DNA of 64,000 nucleotides from Histomonas meleagridis (Eukaryota > Parabasalia > Tritrichomonadida > Dientamoebidae): NCBI GenBank assembly GCA_020186115.1, contig WSYJ01000092.1, positions 160,001 through 224,000 on the forward strand, read 5' to 3'. Below, one piece after another: positions 18,135 through 27,653 of the stretch. A model generated the notes under the pieces. It ran no database searches and had not been told where the DNA came from. It worked only from the letters and a program-made list of their open reading frames with translations. A program made the position numbers and the translations under genes. Position 1 is the first letter of the stretch. Every line of letters starts with the position of its first letter.

Positions 18135-20357
18135 ATGAGGAGACAAGAGGTTCCAAATGACCCAAATATAATCAGAGCGCAGAATATTGAAAAGCAGTTT
18201 TTAACAACGGAAACTCCTTGTGATACTCTCATCGAGAATTTTAAAAAAGAAAATCCTGAAATAATTCAAAATATTTTTATAAGATTTTGCAAATTTTTTT
18301 GTTCTTATCCCTTAGCTCGTAAAGAATCTATAATTTTTGTTTTCAAAAATACAAAAGATTTACATTGTTTTATTTCTGACCCAATTGAAATTCTTGAAAA
18401 CCTAAGTAAGAGCTTATCACCTCCTTTCGTTAACCTTGAGGCTATTACATATAAAGCCTTGACTGAGTTTGCTGATATTGCTCCACCTGAATCTTTATTT
18501 TTCATGAAAGCAATTCAACATCTAAATTCACCAGATCAAGAGATCTCCATTGCAGCCCAAGGTCTTATTACTGCCATGATAAAAAACACACCAATTTTAT
18601 GTCAAACTGTAATTGATCAAGTATCATTTCCACAAATAATCCATTTTCTTCCAGAAATAATTCATAACAAAGAATTAATTCAACAAGCATCCTCCATCTT
18701 TATTAATCTTTTCAATACTAATAACAATTTTATATTACAAACTTTTGATTCATTTTCATCTTTTGTTAGAAATCTTAAGTACCTTCCACATGATCTTTAT
18801 GACGAATTTATTACATTTCTTAACAACATTTTAGAAACTCCTGTTATAAATCATGCTTTCACATCAATCACTTCAATAGTAAATTATCTTCACCCATATC
18901 AAAAATATGGTTTTGCTCAAGCAGCACTACAATTTCTTCATATTAGGACAGATGGAACAGATCAATCACCATCGCTTATTCTTTTGAAAACTTTACAATT
19001 TACAGACGATAGTCTCTATGACGTCAAACCGAATAATTTAAACGGCTGCATCAATCTAATAAGCATTTTACCAAGAGAAACAGAAGAAGATTTATCTAGA
19101 TCTGCTGATTTTTCTATAGACATATTAACGCCATTTATTGAGCATAATGAAGAATGGACATCAAATTTATGTGACATATTATTTAAATATCTTACATTAT
19201 TTATAAAACATTTTTCAGATGAATCACATTCAATCATCATAGAGTCATTGTTACCCACGTTGGTACCTAAAGGAAAATCATATCAAGAAATCATATCAAA
19301 ATTTTTCCTTATGTTTGACGATGAAACTAATGAAATAGCGCGACTTTATGTCGAAAATCTTAATTTAAAGCCCGAGACAAAGATATATGCCAAGTTAAAA
19401 TTATCATTATTGCATTTAAATAAAAATCAACAAAAGTTCACAATAAACCCCAACGACACCTTTGAAAGTGGAATCACCTTCTTAGAAATCGGCGAATATA
19501 GCAAAGCAGCCAACATGTTTTTGTATTGTAAATCAAATCCACTTGCGGAAGCATTTGAATTAGTCTCAAAAGGACTAAATGCAAGAGCCAACGGTGAACA
19601 TTCTATGGCCGCTGACTATTTTGAGCAATCATCATCTGCGTTCAAGCAAATTGAACATAGCGATTTCCAACAAATGTTTTGTGACACTTTATTTTACATC
19701 GAATCGATTTGCTTTCAAGCCGAAATATTATATTCCATGCCACAGCCGAAGTATGAGTTAACATATGTTACATATGTCGATGATCTTCGTCAACTTTCAA
19801 CTTCATTATCAACTTCGACATTAAATTTACATCAAAGCGTTGATCCAATTTCACGAGAAATTACACAAGAAATATGTGAAAACGCTAAAAGACTTTTGAA
19901 TTCTTTTGAGTTAGGGATTTATGAGTTTAATAATGAGGCTATGTATAACATTAAAATTCCTTTGGCTTTTTATAGGTATGATCCCGTTTTGTATGTGAAC
20001 AATGTTAAATTTGTGGATCCAATTTTTATAATTAATAGCCCGAATAACAGTAGAAATTTCACGATTGAGTTGACGGGCGATTTGATAAATAAAAGCGGAA
20101 TAGAAATTAACGCTTTTTATCAGATCTCTTTCTTTTCTAATAGGATTAATAAAGAGTTTTTGTCACGACAAATGGAATTGAAAACAAATGATCAAAATAA
20201 TTTCGTAATTCCTTTGTCAATTGTCGCTGTGGAATCAAATGAAAAAATTCATATGATGCAAATTAATTTGTCGTTTTTGGCTGGAACACAGAATGGTGAA
20301 ATGTACCTGATAGAAAAAATTACAAGAAGTATAAAGATCGTAGAACAATATAGATGA
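18135..20357 (+). CDS. INTS7: Integrator complex subunit 7-like protein
   Basis: Starting at ATG 18135 the protein has about 740 residues. The frame is open upstream to 18096 but has no ATG there. The N-terminal helical repeats follow the INTS7 order: RFCKFFCSYPLARKESIIF, then ISDPIEILENLSKSLSPPF, then LEAITYKALTEFADIAPPE. The middle has FLEIGEYSKAANMFLYCKSN and the C-terminal part KIPLAFYRYDPVLYV followed by a beta-rich end. These line up with the order of human INTS7 from memory of the family. Integrator cleaves nascent RNA from RNA polymerase II. HEAT-type coat proteins are an alternative. The downstream gene lies 550 bases away. Confidence 0.6.
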   Translation: MRRQEVPNDPNIIRAQNIEKQFLTTETPCDTLIENFKKENPEIIQNIFIRFCKFFCSYPLARKESIIFVFKNTKDLHCFISDPIEILENLSKSLSPPFVNLEAITYKALTEFADIAPPESLFFMKAIQHLNSPDQEISIAAQGLITAMIKNTPILCQTVIDQVSFPQIIHFLPEIIHNKELIQQASSIFINLFNTNNNFILQTFDSFSSFVRNLKYLPHDLYDEFITFLNNILETPVINHAFTSITSIVNYLHPYQKYGFAQAALQFLHIRTDGTDQSPSLILLKTLQFTDDSLYDVKPNNLNGCINLISILPRETEEDLSRSADFSIDILTPFIEHNEEWTSNLCDILFKYLTLFIKHFSDESHSIIIESLLPTLVPKGKSYQEIISKFFLMFDDETNEIARLYVENLNLKPETKIYAKLKLSLLHLNKNQQKFTINPNDTFESGITFLEIGEYSKAANMFLYCKSNPLAEAFELVSKGLNARANGEHSMAADYFEQSSSAFKQIEHSDFQQMFCDTLFYIESICFQAEILYSMPQPKYELTYVTYVDDLRQLSTSLSTSTLNLHQSVDPISREITQEICENAKRLLNSFELGIYEFNNEAMYNIKIPLAFYRYDPVLYVNNVKFVDPIFIINSPNNSRNFTIELTGDLINKSGIEINAFYQISFFSNRINKEFLSRQMELKTNDQNNFVIPLSIVAVESNEKIHMMQINLSFLAGTQNGEMYLIEKITRSIKIVEQYR

Positions 20358-20907
20358 TAATTAAATAGAATTAAATAAAATGTTCTTGTTTTTACAAGTT
20401 TTTAGCTTATGAAAATAAATAATTAATTATTAATAATAATTAATTAAGAATCATGCAGCAAATTACTTTCTGTATTTTTTATTAAATCTATTTAACATAG
20501 ATTTTTCTATTTTTTAAATTTTATCAAAAACATGTTTTCACAACGACACTAAAAAGATTCGAATCTTTTCATTGGAAGTCATTATGCTGGCAACGATTCA
20601 AATTCAAATATTAAAATACATTTTTTTTTTTTTTTTTCTAAATTCCACATACAAATCTTACTTATCCTAGGCTAAATTACATATCAATGCTTTAATATAA
20701 ACGTTGATTTTATATCACTTGATCTTGAAAGTTCTACTTAGCGAGAAAAGTTATATATTGTGCTTATCTCTAAACTTTAGTCACTTGTTTATCCCAATAA
20801 TATTCAAATAAAGAAATTCATGTTGTAAATTTTATATTTTGAATTGATATCTGGTCGTATTATTCTTACTAAGTGTTATCGTTAAATAACCTCCGACAAA
20901 ATTCCAA
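20358..20907. other. Intergenic region
   Basis: AT-rich, with a poly-T tract near 20621-20638 and one AACGTT at 20700-20705. No gene was recognised. Confidence 0.4.
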
Positions 20908-21468
20908 ATGGTTGAAAAAAGTGGACAGCTCCAGGATGCTGCATTCTTCACTCGTAGATATATTCTTTCTGCGTGCATGAACTGGAACGATTGCACTTAC
21001 ATCCGCGCAGATGGGAACAAGAGTAGCAACTGGAAAAAGGAAAGGAAATCTCAGGTTAGGATTGATCCTCAATCTTGGCAAATAGTATTCCAACACTCGT
21101 CTGACTCTAAATCAAAAGATGACACTGACAACAAGACCGAAATCTCATCTGTAACAATTGAAGAAACAAAAGAAACAGATAAACCATTCCAATACCTAAG
21201 TGTTAAATATGCAAAGGGAGACATATTGTCAATCGCTGGAACAAAGGATTTCGTAAACTTATTGTATTGTGGGTTGATGTACACACAAGAAAAATTTGAT
21301 CAAATTTCATCTAACCCATTAATTGTTTCAAAAACGCAGGAAATAGAATCAATGCTAGAGACCACTAAATCTATTTTAGCAAAACCATTAAATGAAGCAA
21401 CTGAAATCAAAGTATCAGACGTCCCTAATCTTAGATTTCTCCAACCCATCCCTCAAGATGCAGCATAA
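20908..21468 (+). CDS. Hypothetical protein, 186 aa
   Basis: It begins MVEKSGQLQDAAFFTRRYIL and has a Trp-rich patch (MNWNDC, SNWKKERKSQVR, SWQIVF), an acidic and Ser/Thr-rich middle (about residues 68-95), and a helical end (SKTQEIESMLETTKSILAK). No membrane span or signal is seen. Start and stop are clean and the coding bias fits neighbouring genes, so it is likely real. I do not recognise the family. It precedes the TBC gene on the same strand by about 150 bases. Confidence 0.6.
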   Translation: MVEKSGQLQDAAFFTRRYILSACMNWNDCTYIRADGNKSSNWKKERKSQVRIDPQSWQIVFQHSSDSKSKDDTDNKTEISSVTIEETKETDKPFQYLSVKYAKGDILSIAGTKDFVNLLYCGLMYTQEKFDQISSNPLIVSKTQEIESMLETTKSILAKPLNEATEIKVSDVPNLRFLQPIPQDAA

Positions 21469-21621
21469 GTATACATTTAAATTCCTAATTTGGGATGAAT
21501 CAAGTTTCTTATTAAAAATTGATTCGATTTTTCGATATAACATAAATTTTATGTCTTTCGCACAAATGTTCTTTGATTCCCCAGAGAAGTCATCTTGAAA
21601 AGCATTAAGAGCTCGAAAAAA

Positions 21622-23349
21622 ATGGGAAAAATGAATTTGCACGTTAATTTTGTCAAACCGTTTTTCCCAAGGCAAACAATGATAGAAACAGGAAATGAAA
21701 ATCAAATGATCCTGGCTGTCATTGATCAAGCAACAGAAATTTCCGCTTTTTTTAAGAAATATGAAGGAAAATTATCTCTTATTAGGGAAAATGATTTATT
21801 TTATATCGATTTTTCTTCAAGTAATCCTTCAAAAATAAACTGTTCCAATATCAAGGAAATTCAAGTAACAGAGTCAAATAAAGAAAATATAATGATTATC
21901 TTTACATACACAAATAGTCATATTATTAATTCTTTTGAATTCAAAAAGTGTGAACACATACTTTCTTTCACCAAATTTTTGGAAGAGCTCGTTATCAATG
22001 GAATCGCAGTTCCATCACCACCAGATGCTCTAGATAAGAATGAAATTTTTTCCATGGAATTTTATCATCATTGCCACAATGGCGTATTTCCTTATAAACC
22101 AACCAACATACACCTTATTGTTGATAGAAACGAGGGTTCTCTTGAAAGAATATGGAAAAAATTCCACGTATTTGTTCAATCACTATTTTCTCAATTAGAC
22201 ATCAGCAACACTATTCCTAACGATCCTAGCTATCCATTTCTAACAGCAGCGCGTGCATCTCACCAAAGAGTTCTTGATGAAATCATTAATTACATCAAAA
22301 ATTCAACTCAACAACCACCATTGACAAATACTGAATGGCAAAACTTCTTTGATTCTGATGGGCGCCTTACTGATTTCGACCATATCAAGAACCGTATTTA
22401 CCATTCTGGCGTTGAGGCATCACTTCTTCCCGATGTTATTCCATTTATCTTTGGTTTACACAAAAGTGACTCGACTTCTTCTGAACGAAATGATATTAAT
22501 CTCCAATTAGATCATGAGTTCGATGTTCTTTTGCGTCAGACCAAATCTTATCAACCTCAACAAGTCAGTAATAACAAGAAAATGTATGCTGCATTTAGAG
22601 TTATTCATCATGACATATTACGAACAGATCGTCAGCTTTCTGCATTTAAAAAAGAAAATGGCATTGGCCTAAAAATCCTTACAGATCTTTTACGTACTTA
22701 TACTATTTACAATCCGCCGATTGGTTATCTTCAAGGAATGAATGATTTATTTGTACCAATTTTACTTGCCTTTATTCCAAAATGGGATGAAAGCAGTAGC
22801 CCTGTTACCGAAAATGGTTATGAGCAATATCTTCCACGAATTTTTTGGTCATTTGATTCAATGCTTCAACATCTTCATCACATGAAAATGCTCAACGACA
22901 TAGCCACAGAGTGTGAAAAGATGACCGGTGTAGTGTTTAGTATTTTATCTGAGGTATCACCTCTTGCATCAATTTGGTTACGAAAGAATAATTTACAAAA
23001 TCTTTTGTGGATGTACTCCGACTTTGTTCTTCTATTTAAGAGGTCATTTGATGACGTATGGTCCGTGTGGACAAAGTTATCGACTTCCCCTGACCCGCCA
23101 AATTGGTTTTCATATTTTACGGCCGCAATTTTAATATTAATATTTAACGAAATTGGAACTTTGGAAGAAATTACTACGCCTGTGATAATGGACAGCTTCT
23201 CAAAGTTCATGGCGAAGCTTAATGTAGATGATATAGGATTAGCAGCTATGTACTTGTACGAGAGATTTAAAGTGCCGAAGAAAAAAGAAGAAAAAAACAA
23301 AAATGTGAAAAAGGAATTTAAATATTTTAAACCTGAGTGGAATAAGTAA
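21622..23349 (+). CDS. TBC-domain Rab GTPase-activating protein
   Basis: From ATG at 21622, about 575 residues. The C-terminal half is a TBC domain: WQNFFDSDGRLTDFDHIKNR, then IYHSGVEASLLPDVIPFIFG, then the arginine-finger motif VIHHDILRTDR (about residue 327), then the glutamine-finger motif IGYLQGMNDLFVPIL (about residue 367), and RSFDDVWSVWTKL near the end. Both catalytic fingers are intact, so it should stimulate GTP hydrolysis by a Rab protein. The N-terminal half may be a lipid-binding module as in TBC1D15-like proteins; this is inference. The frame is open upstream to 21595 but without an ATG. Confidence 0.88.
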   Translation: MGKMNLHVNFVKPFFPRQTMIETGNENQMILAVIDQATEISAFFKKYEGKLSLIRENDLFYIDFSSSNPSKINCSNIKEIQVTESNKENIMIIFTYTNSHIINSFEFKKCEHILSFTKFLEELVINGIAVPSPPDALDKNEIFSMEFYHHCHNGVFPYKPTNIHLIVDRNEGSLERIWKKFHVFVQSLFSQLDISNTIPNDPSYPFLTAARASHQRVLDEIINYIKNSTQQPPLTNTEWQNFFDSDGRLTDFDHIKNRIYHSGVEASLLPDVIPFIFGLHKSDSTSSERNDINLQLDHEFDVLLRQTKSYQPQQVSNNKKMYAAFRVIHHDILRTDRQLSAFKKENGIGLKILTDLLRTYTIYNPPIGYLQGMNDLFVPILLAFIPKWDESSSPVTENGYEQYLPRIFWSFDSMLQHLHHMKMLNDIATECEKMTGVVFSILSEVSPLASIWLRKNNLQNLLWMYSDFVLLFKRSFDDVWSVWTKLSTSPDPPNWFSYFTAAILILIFNEIGTLEEITTPVIMDSFSKFMAKLNVDDIGLAAMYLYERFKVPKKKEEKNKNVKKEFKYFKPEWNK

Positions 23350-23712
23350 TTAGAAATTATTGTTTTAATAAACTTTTATATGCTTTTTTTTAAGTAATAA
23401 ATTGTCTCTTTCTGTGATACTGAAGAAAATTATGTATACATAATTTGATTCTTGGTAAATCATTGACAATAGAAGTAAACCAATTCCATGGAAATCAATT
23501 TTGTTTGAACAAGAGTTTGCTTCTAATTAGAATTTAGGTTTTGTTCCAGAAATTTATATTAAGAGATCAACATTGATATGATGGCAGCGATGTAAATTCA
23601 ATCACTTATTCTATATACATAAAATAGACTATTTTTATTGGTACGAAATGTTAACAGACAGAGGGCGATTGCAAATTTGTTGTCCAAAGTTTTATGCAAC
23701 GATACAGCCAAA
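23350..23712. other. Intergenic region
   Basis: About 360 AT-rich bases. The CTU2 frame is open from 23638 but has no ATG before 23713. Confidence 0.4.
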
Positions 23713-24492
23713 ATGGCTTGTTGCGGGTGCAAAAAGGAGGCGACTCTCTTTGAACTCAGGAAGGGTGTAAAAAAATGCGCAGAATGTATTTGTGATCAAG
23801 TTGGTCGGTCTACAATGGATTTACTCAAGAAAGGCATGAAATTAATTTCTTATCCAGTTCATATTCTTGTTTGTGTTTCAGGAGGTCCTTCTTCAGCATT
23901 TGTATGGGATCTTCTTTCTAAGCGTATAAACACCACTCTTAAAGGCAAATCAGCTGTTATCAAGAAATTGTGTGCAATATCATCTTACGATCTAGATATT
24001 CCCAATTTAATTCATATCCCACATTTTTCACTTACTGAAGTTGTCCAGTATGCTATACAAAATGACTTTAATTGTATTGTTTTAGGGGATAATGCAGATC
24101 ACATATCTTTAGCTACACTTGGCGCAATTTCATGTGGAAGGCCAGACGTAATACATTGGATATCAACTGATGACACCACAAACTATTTGCCTGTTTCTAT
24201 TCTAAGACCTGCTCGACAATGTCTTGAATCAGAAATAAAATTTTATTGCACGCAAAACAATATCAAAGTTGATTGTTCTCATTCTGCATTCCAAAACGCG
24301 TTTTCGTTCGAAGCTAACATGTTGGTAGCTGTCGGAAACGATGGACATGGAGGAACTCCATTTGCGATCCAAAAAATGGGAGAAAGACTTCCAACAATAA
24401 AATATGATTTCAAATGTACCAATTGCGGATTGCCTTCGCCAGATGAAGGGATTTGCAGCATATGCTCATCTATTGGAAAGTTTTCCCAATAA
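23713..24492 (+). CDS. CTU2: Cytoplasmic tRNA 2-thiolation protein 2 (CTU2/Ncs2)
   Basis: About 259 residues. The start has zinc-binding Cys residues (MACCGCKKEA, KKCAECICDQVGRS), then a PP-loop-like ILVCVSGGPSSAFVWDL motif. Later come PVSILRPARQCLESEI and a C-terminal four-Cys segment (CTNCGLPSPDEGICSIC). This is the CTU2/Ncs2 arrangement. Together with CTU1 it adds sulfur to wobble U34 of tRNAs for Lys, Glu and Gln. It is shorter than human and yeast proteins, mainly in the central region. A CTU1-like protein is less likely because CTU1 has a different N-terminal Cys pattern and a full SGGxDS motif. Confidence 0.75.
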   Translation: MACCGCKKEATLFELRKGVKKCAECICDQVGRSTMDLLKKGMKLISYPVHILVCVSGGPSSAFVWDLLSKRINTTLKGKSAVIKKLCAISSYDLDIPNLIHIPHFSLTEVVQYAIQNDFNCIVLGDNADHISLATLGAISCGRPDVIHWISTDDTTNYLPVSILRPARQCLESEIKFYCTQNNIKVDCSHSAFQNAFSFEANMLVAVGNDGHGGTPFAIQKMGERLPTIKYDFKCTNCGLPSPDEGICSICSSIGKFSQ

Positions 24493-25064
24493 ATTATTTG
24501 AAGTATTAAGGATGTAGTTTCTTTGATGAATCTGATAGATATAAATATCAAAATCTCTGATTTATTTTATAAAATATTTTAAACTATATGCCATAATTTA
24601 TCCAGTTGGAGATGTTCATATCTGCAACTATTATTCTCTTAATTTGTTTTATTTAAGAATGCTTTTCAAAATGCAATTTTATAAATCTCATAACTAATTG
24701 TGTTGCAATTTTGTCATTATATTGATAAGCTATGTATCAATGCTTATAAAGTTTAATAAAGTAAAATAAACTTAGATATGGTTACTTGAATAACAACAAC
24801 ACAAAAATATGTCAACATGAATTGTAATTACAGCAATACAACTCGTTCATTCTTTAAATGGCAATCACTAATAACAGTTGAGATTTGAGACATAATTGAA
24901 ACAATTATTCGTGTTTTTTGCTTAAACCTTATATCATTTTTATCACAGTTTATTATGCTTGATAATTGTTAAAAGCCAATTATACTGTAAGAACTCATTT
25001 TTTTAATAAAAATTCACATATCCAAATCAAATAATAATTATTATTTATAATTACATTTACTGAA
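24493..25064. other. AT-rich intergenic region
   Basis: About 570 bases with no coding or repeat structure noted. Confidence 0.4.
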
Positions 25065-26795
25065 TTATGAATCACATCTTGAAATTGATTTATCAACTTC
25101 AATACCTTCTTGTTCAAGAAGAATATCAACAATTTCTTTATACGATTTTTTTGTTGCGTGCATTAAAGCTGTAGAAAATCATTAGAAAAAACGCCAAATT
25201 TATTTTTGAAATCCAATATAAAGAAATTAATCATTAAATATATTAAATTTATATCATTTGCATGCATATCAATTTCTTTATGAGACAAAAGTAATTTAAC
25301 ATTATCCACAATATTATTTTGACATGCACAAATAAGCGCTGTTTGATAATATCAAAATAAATTCCAAATATGAAAAATAAACCCAAAATAAAAGAATTTA
25401 ATATTAAATTTAACATAAAAACATTTTTTGCATTTATATCAATTCCTTTTTGTTCGAGAAGTAATTTAATTATATCATTTCGTCCAATTTTACATGCTTG
25501 CATCAAAGCTGTATAAAACAAATTAAATAAACACTAAATATAAAAAATTAAAACAAGAAAATTTAAAAACAAATATTAAAAACATTAATAAAACATTTTT
25601 TGCATTGATATTTATTCCTTTTTTGTGAAAGAATATATTTAATAAGTTCAATATTACCAGAATTTACAGAATCAATTAAAATATCCTTTGGAATTTGTCC
25701 AATTTCTATAAAATGTTTAACAAGATAAATGTTTCCATTTCTTGCAGATTCATTAATTAATGAATTATTGATTTTCATTCCGATTTCTTCTAAAAATGAA
25801 AGTATTTCAAAGTTATTACATTGAATACATTTTATTCCTAATTCATTTAATTCATTATTATTAATATTTATAATTTTGTTATCATAAAGATAATAAAATA
25901 TATTATTATGATGAAATTCTATTGCTGCTTCATAACTTTTAGAAAAATGATGAAGAATTTTGTTCACATAAATGTATAATTTCGAGATTTCCACCTGCAA
26001 CTGCAAACCTTCCAGTGTTTAATGAATTAGATCCATTTAATAATAAAAAATTTAAAACATTTAACTGATCCAAAAAATGCTGAATAATCTATAAGTGAAA
26101 CACCGACATTATTAACAAAAGAACACATTTCATATAATGATGGCTCAATTTTTTTGATTAAAAATTAAAATTATTTTGTGATGTAATATCTTGTAACATT
26201 TCTAGATCATCATTACGAAGTGCAATTGTTATTTTCGTTGGATTTACTCCTTCTTGAATACATTTTATATGATTTTTCCAATTGTCTTTAGAAAGATCTT
26301 GAATATTTGGTACAAATTGTCCTTTACGTCTAAGAATAGCAACACATGAATCTTTTGTGTTGTTTATTTCTTCTTCTGACATGTGATGTAAAAAATAAAC
26401 TTCTGATTTTTTTTTTTTTTTTGTTCAATTAATTTTTCTTCAATCATTTTTTCTAGAAGATAATATGATTCTTGTGTTGTTAAATTCATTATAAAATAAA
26501 CAAAAGAATCAAAATATTTTGGAAAATCATGGTTAAAATTTTTTAATTTCATCTCAAAAAAAAAAAAAAAAAGAAAATACATTTTTGCATCCTTCCTTTG
26601 TGATAAAAAGGACGAGTAAATTAGTCTGTTAATTATTGTTTGAAAAGAATATGGAAAAGAATCATCATACAAATCAATAACAGATTGTATTGTCTCTTTA
26701 AAATTAGTCTCATTTAAACCAAAAACAATACGTTCTAGTGATTGAAGTAAATGCTTTTTGGCTGGAAAATCATAGCTTTCGCTCTTGTTTTCCAT
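25065..26795 (-). pseudogene. Ankyrin-repeat family protein, frameshifted
   Basis: ATG at 26795 begins an N-terminal domain (SVIDLYDDSFPYSFQTIINR, ESYYLLEKMIEEKL). A linker at 26158-26382 follows (LSKDNWKNHIKCIQEGVNPT), then an ankyrin region (AAIEFHHNNIFYYLYDNKI, YLVKHFIEIGQIPKDILIDS). The last units are TALMQACKIGRNDIIKLL, a TALI unit in another frame, and TALMHATKKSYKEIVDILL with a stop at 25065. Frameshifts separate these blocks: two in homopolymers (T15 near 26408, A17 near 26555) and others at the spacers. The family is expanded in trichomonads; function is unknown, likely protein binding. Confidence 0.7.
25173..25597 (-). repeat. AT-rich spacers between ankyrin units (83, 83 and 85 nt)
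   Basis: Measured from the codon after the DINAK-like end of one unit to the ACA codon of the next TAL start: 25173-25255 is 83 nt, 25343-25425 is 83 nt, and 25513-25597 is 85 nt. They are very AT-rich, contain stops and shift the frame. The same layout is seen at 48050-48625. Confidence 0.7.
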
Positions 26796-27098
26796 TTTTT
26801 TTTATTCCAAACAAAAAATTAAAAAATTTATTTCACATTGAATTGAAAATAATCGTTCATTTTATTCCAAAACAGTTTTATTTAGGCAAAAATTCTTCAT
26901 CATTTCTCAAAGCACTAAAATCATTATTTAGTATGAAAAGAATACTAAATTTTACAGCATATCAATATATATTTTATAATCAAAATAATCAACAAATTTG
27001 AAATTCAATTAAAAACTTTGAAAAAAAAATTATCTTTGCGCATTTCTTTAAATTTATTTTATGTTGATCCGTGCGCTTAATTTTTTGCCTTTAACTAC
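26796..27098. other. Intergenic region
   Basis: About 300 AT-rich bases. A plus-strand ORF overlapping 26738-27001 has no protein-like pattern and was not called. Confidence 0.35.
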
Positions 27099-27596
27099 TT
27101 ATGCTGCAACAGTTTTTTCCATGATGTAATCATCCATCACAAAACCATTTCCAATGTCAGCCACTTGTGTGCGGATTGTTTGAAATCCTTTTTTCTTGTA
27201 AACAGCAATAGTTGGTTCGTTATTCTTGTTGACAGTGAGCCATATCGATTTAAGACCTTCTTTTTTACAAAGGTCATCCAAAAATTGAAGAGTCTTGCTT
27301 GCATATCCATGGCCTCTATAAGGTTTTAATATATAAATTTTACTTAAAAATAACTTACCGTCTTCAGATTTGATACCAGTGTAACCAATTTTAGTTCCAT
27401 CTAGTTCTAGGAAGAAGTATCTATAACCTTGGTTATTTAATTGGTCAGTAAGTGCAGGAACAGATTGAAACTTTTCGACCATATAATCGATTTGTTCACT
27501 TGATAGTATGCAAGGAAAATACTCATGCCATACTGTATCAGCTAACTTTGCGAGTTCATTGATTTCTTCAGTAGTTTTAACTTGCTTGATAATCAT
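27099..27596 (-). CDS. GNAT-family N-acetyltransferase
   Basis: A 165-residue protein covering a single GNAT domain. It has KIGYTGIKSEDGKLFLSKIY in the central strands and the acetyl-CoA binding motif LKPYRGHGYASKTLQF (motif A, RGxGxA). It ends with NNEPTIAVYKKKGFQTIR, the usual NxxAxxxYxKxGF motif of this family. It transfers an acetyl group from acetyl-CoA to an amine; substrate unknown. The style is that of small bacterial or archaeal acetyltransferases, so transfer from a prokaryote is possible but unproven. Its ATG is 57 bases from the divergent start of the next gene. Confidence 0.85.
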   Translation of the reverse strand: MIIKQVKTTEEINELAKLADTVWHEYFPCILSSEQIDYMVEKFQSVPALTDQLNNQGYRYFFLELDGTKIGYTGIKSEDGKLFLSKIYILKPYRGHGYASKTLQFLDDLCKKEGLKSIWLTVNKNNEPTIAVYKKKGFQTIRTQVADIGNGFVMDDYIMEKTVAA

Positions 27597-27608
27597 TGGT
27601 CCGAAGTA

Positions 27609-27614
27609 AACGTT
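27609..27614. promoter_or_regulatory. AACGTT hexamer in a divergent promoter
   Basis: It lies 13 bases upstream of the GNAT ATG (minus strand) and 40 bases upstream of the ATG at 27654 (plus strand). Because it is palindromic it could serve both directions. Role inferred. Confidence 0.3.
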
Positions 27615-27653
27615 CTCCCCGACTTTTTAAACATTGAATTTTGTAACGTACAA

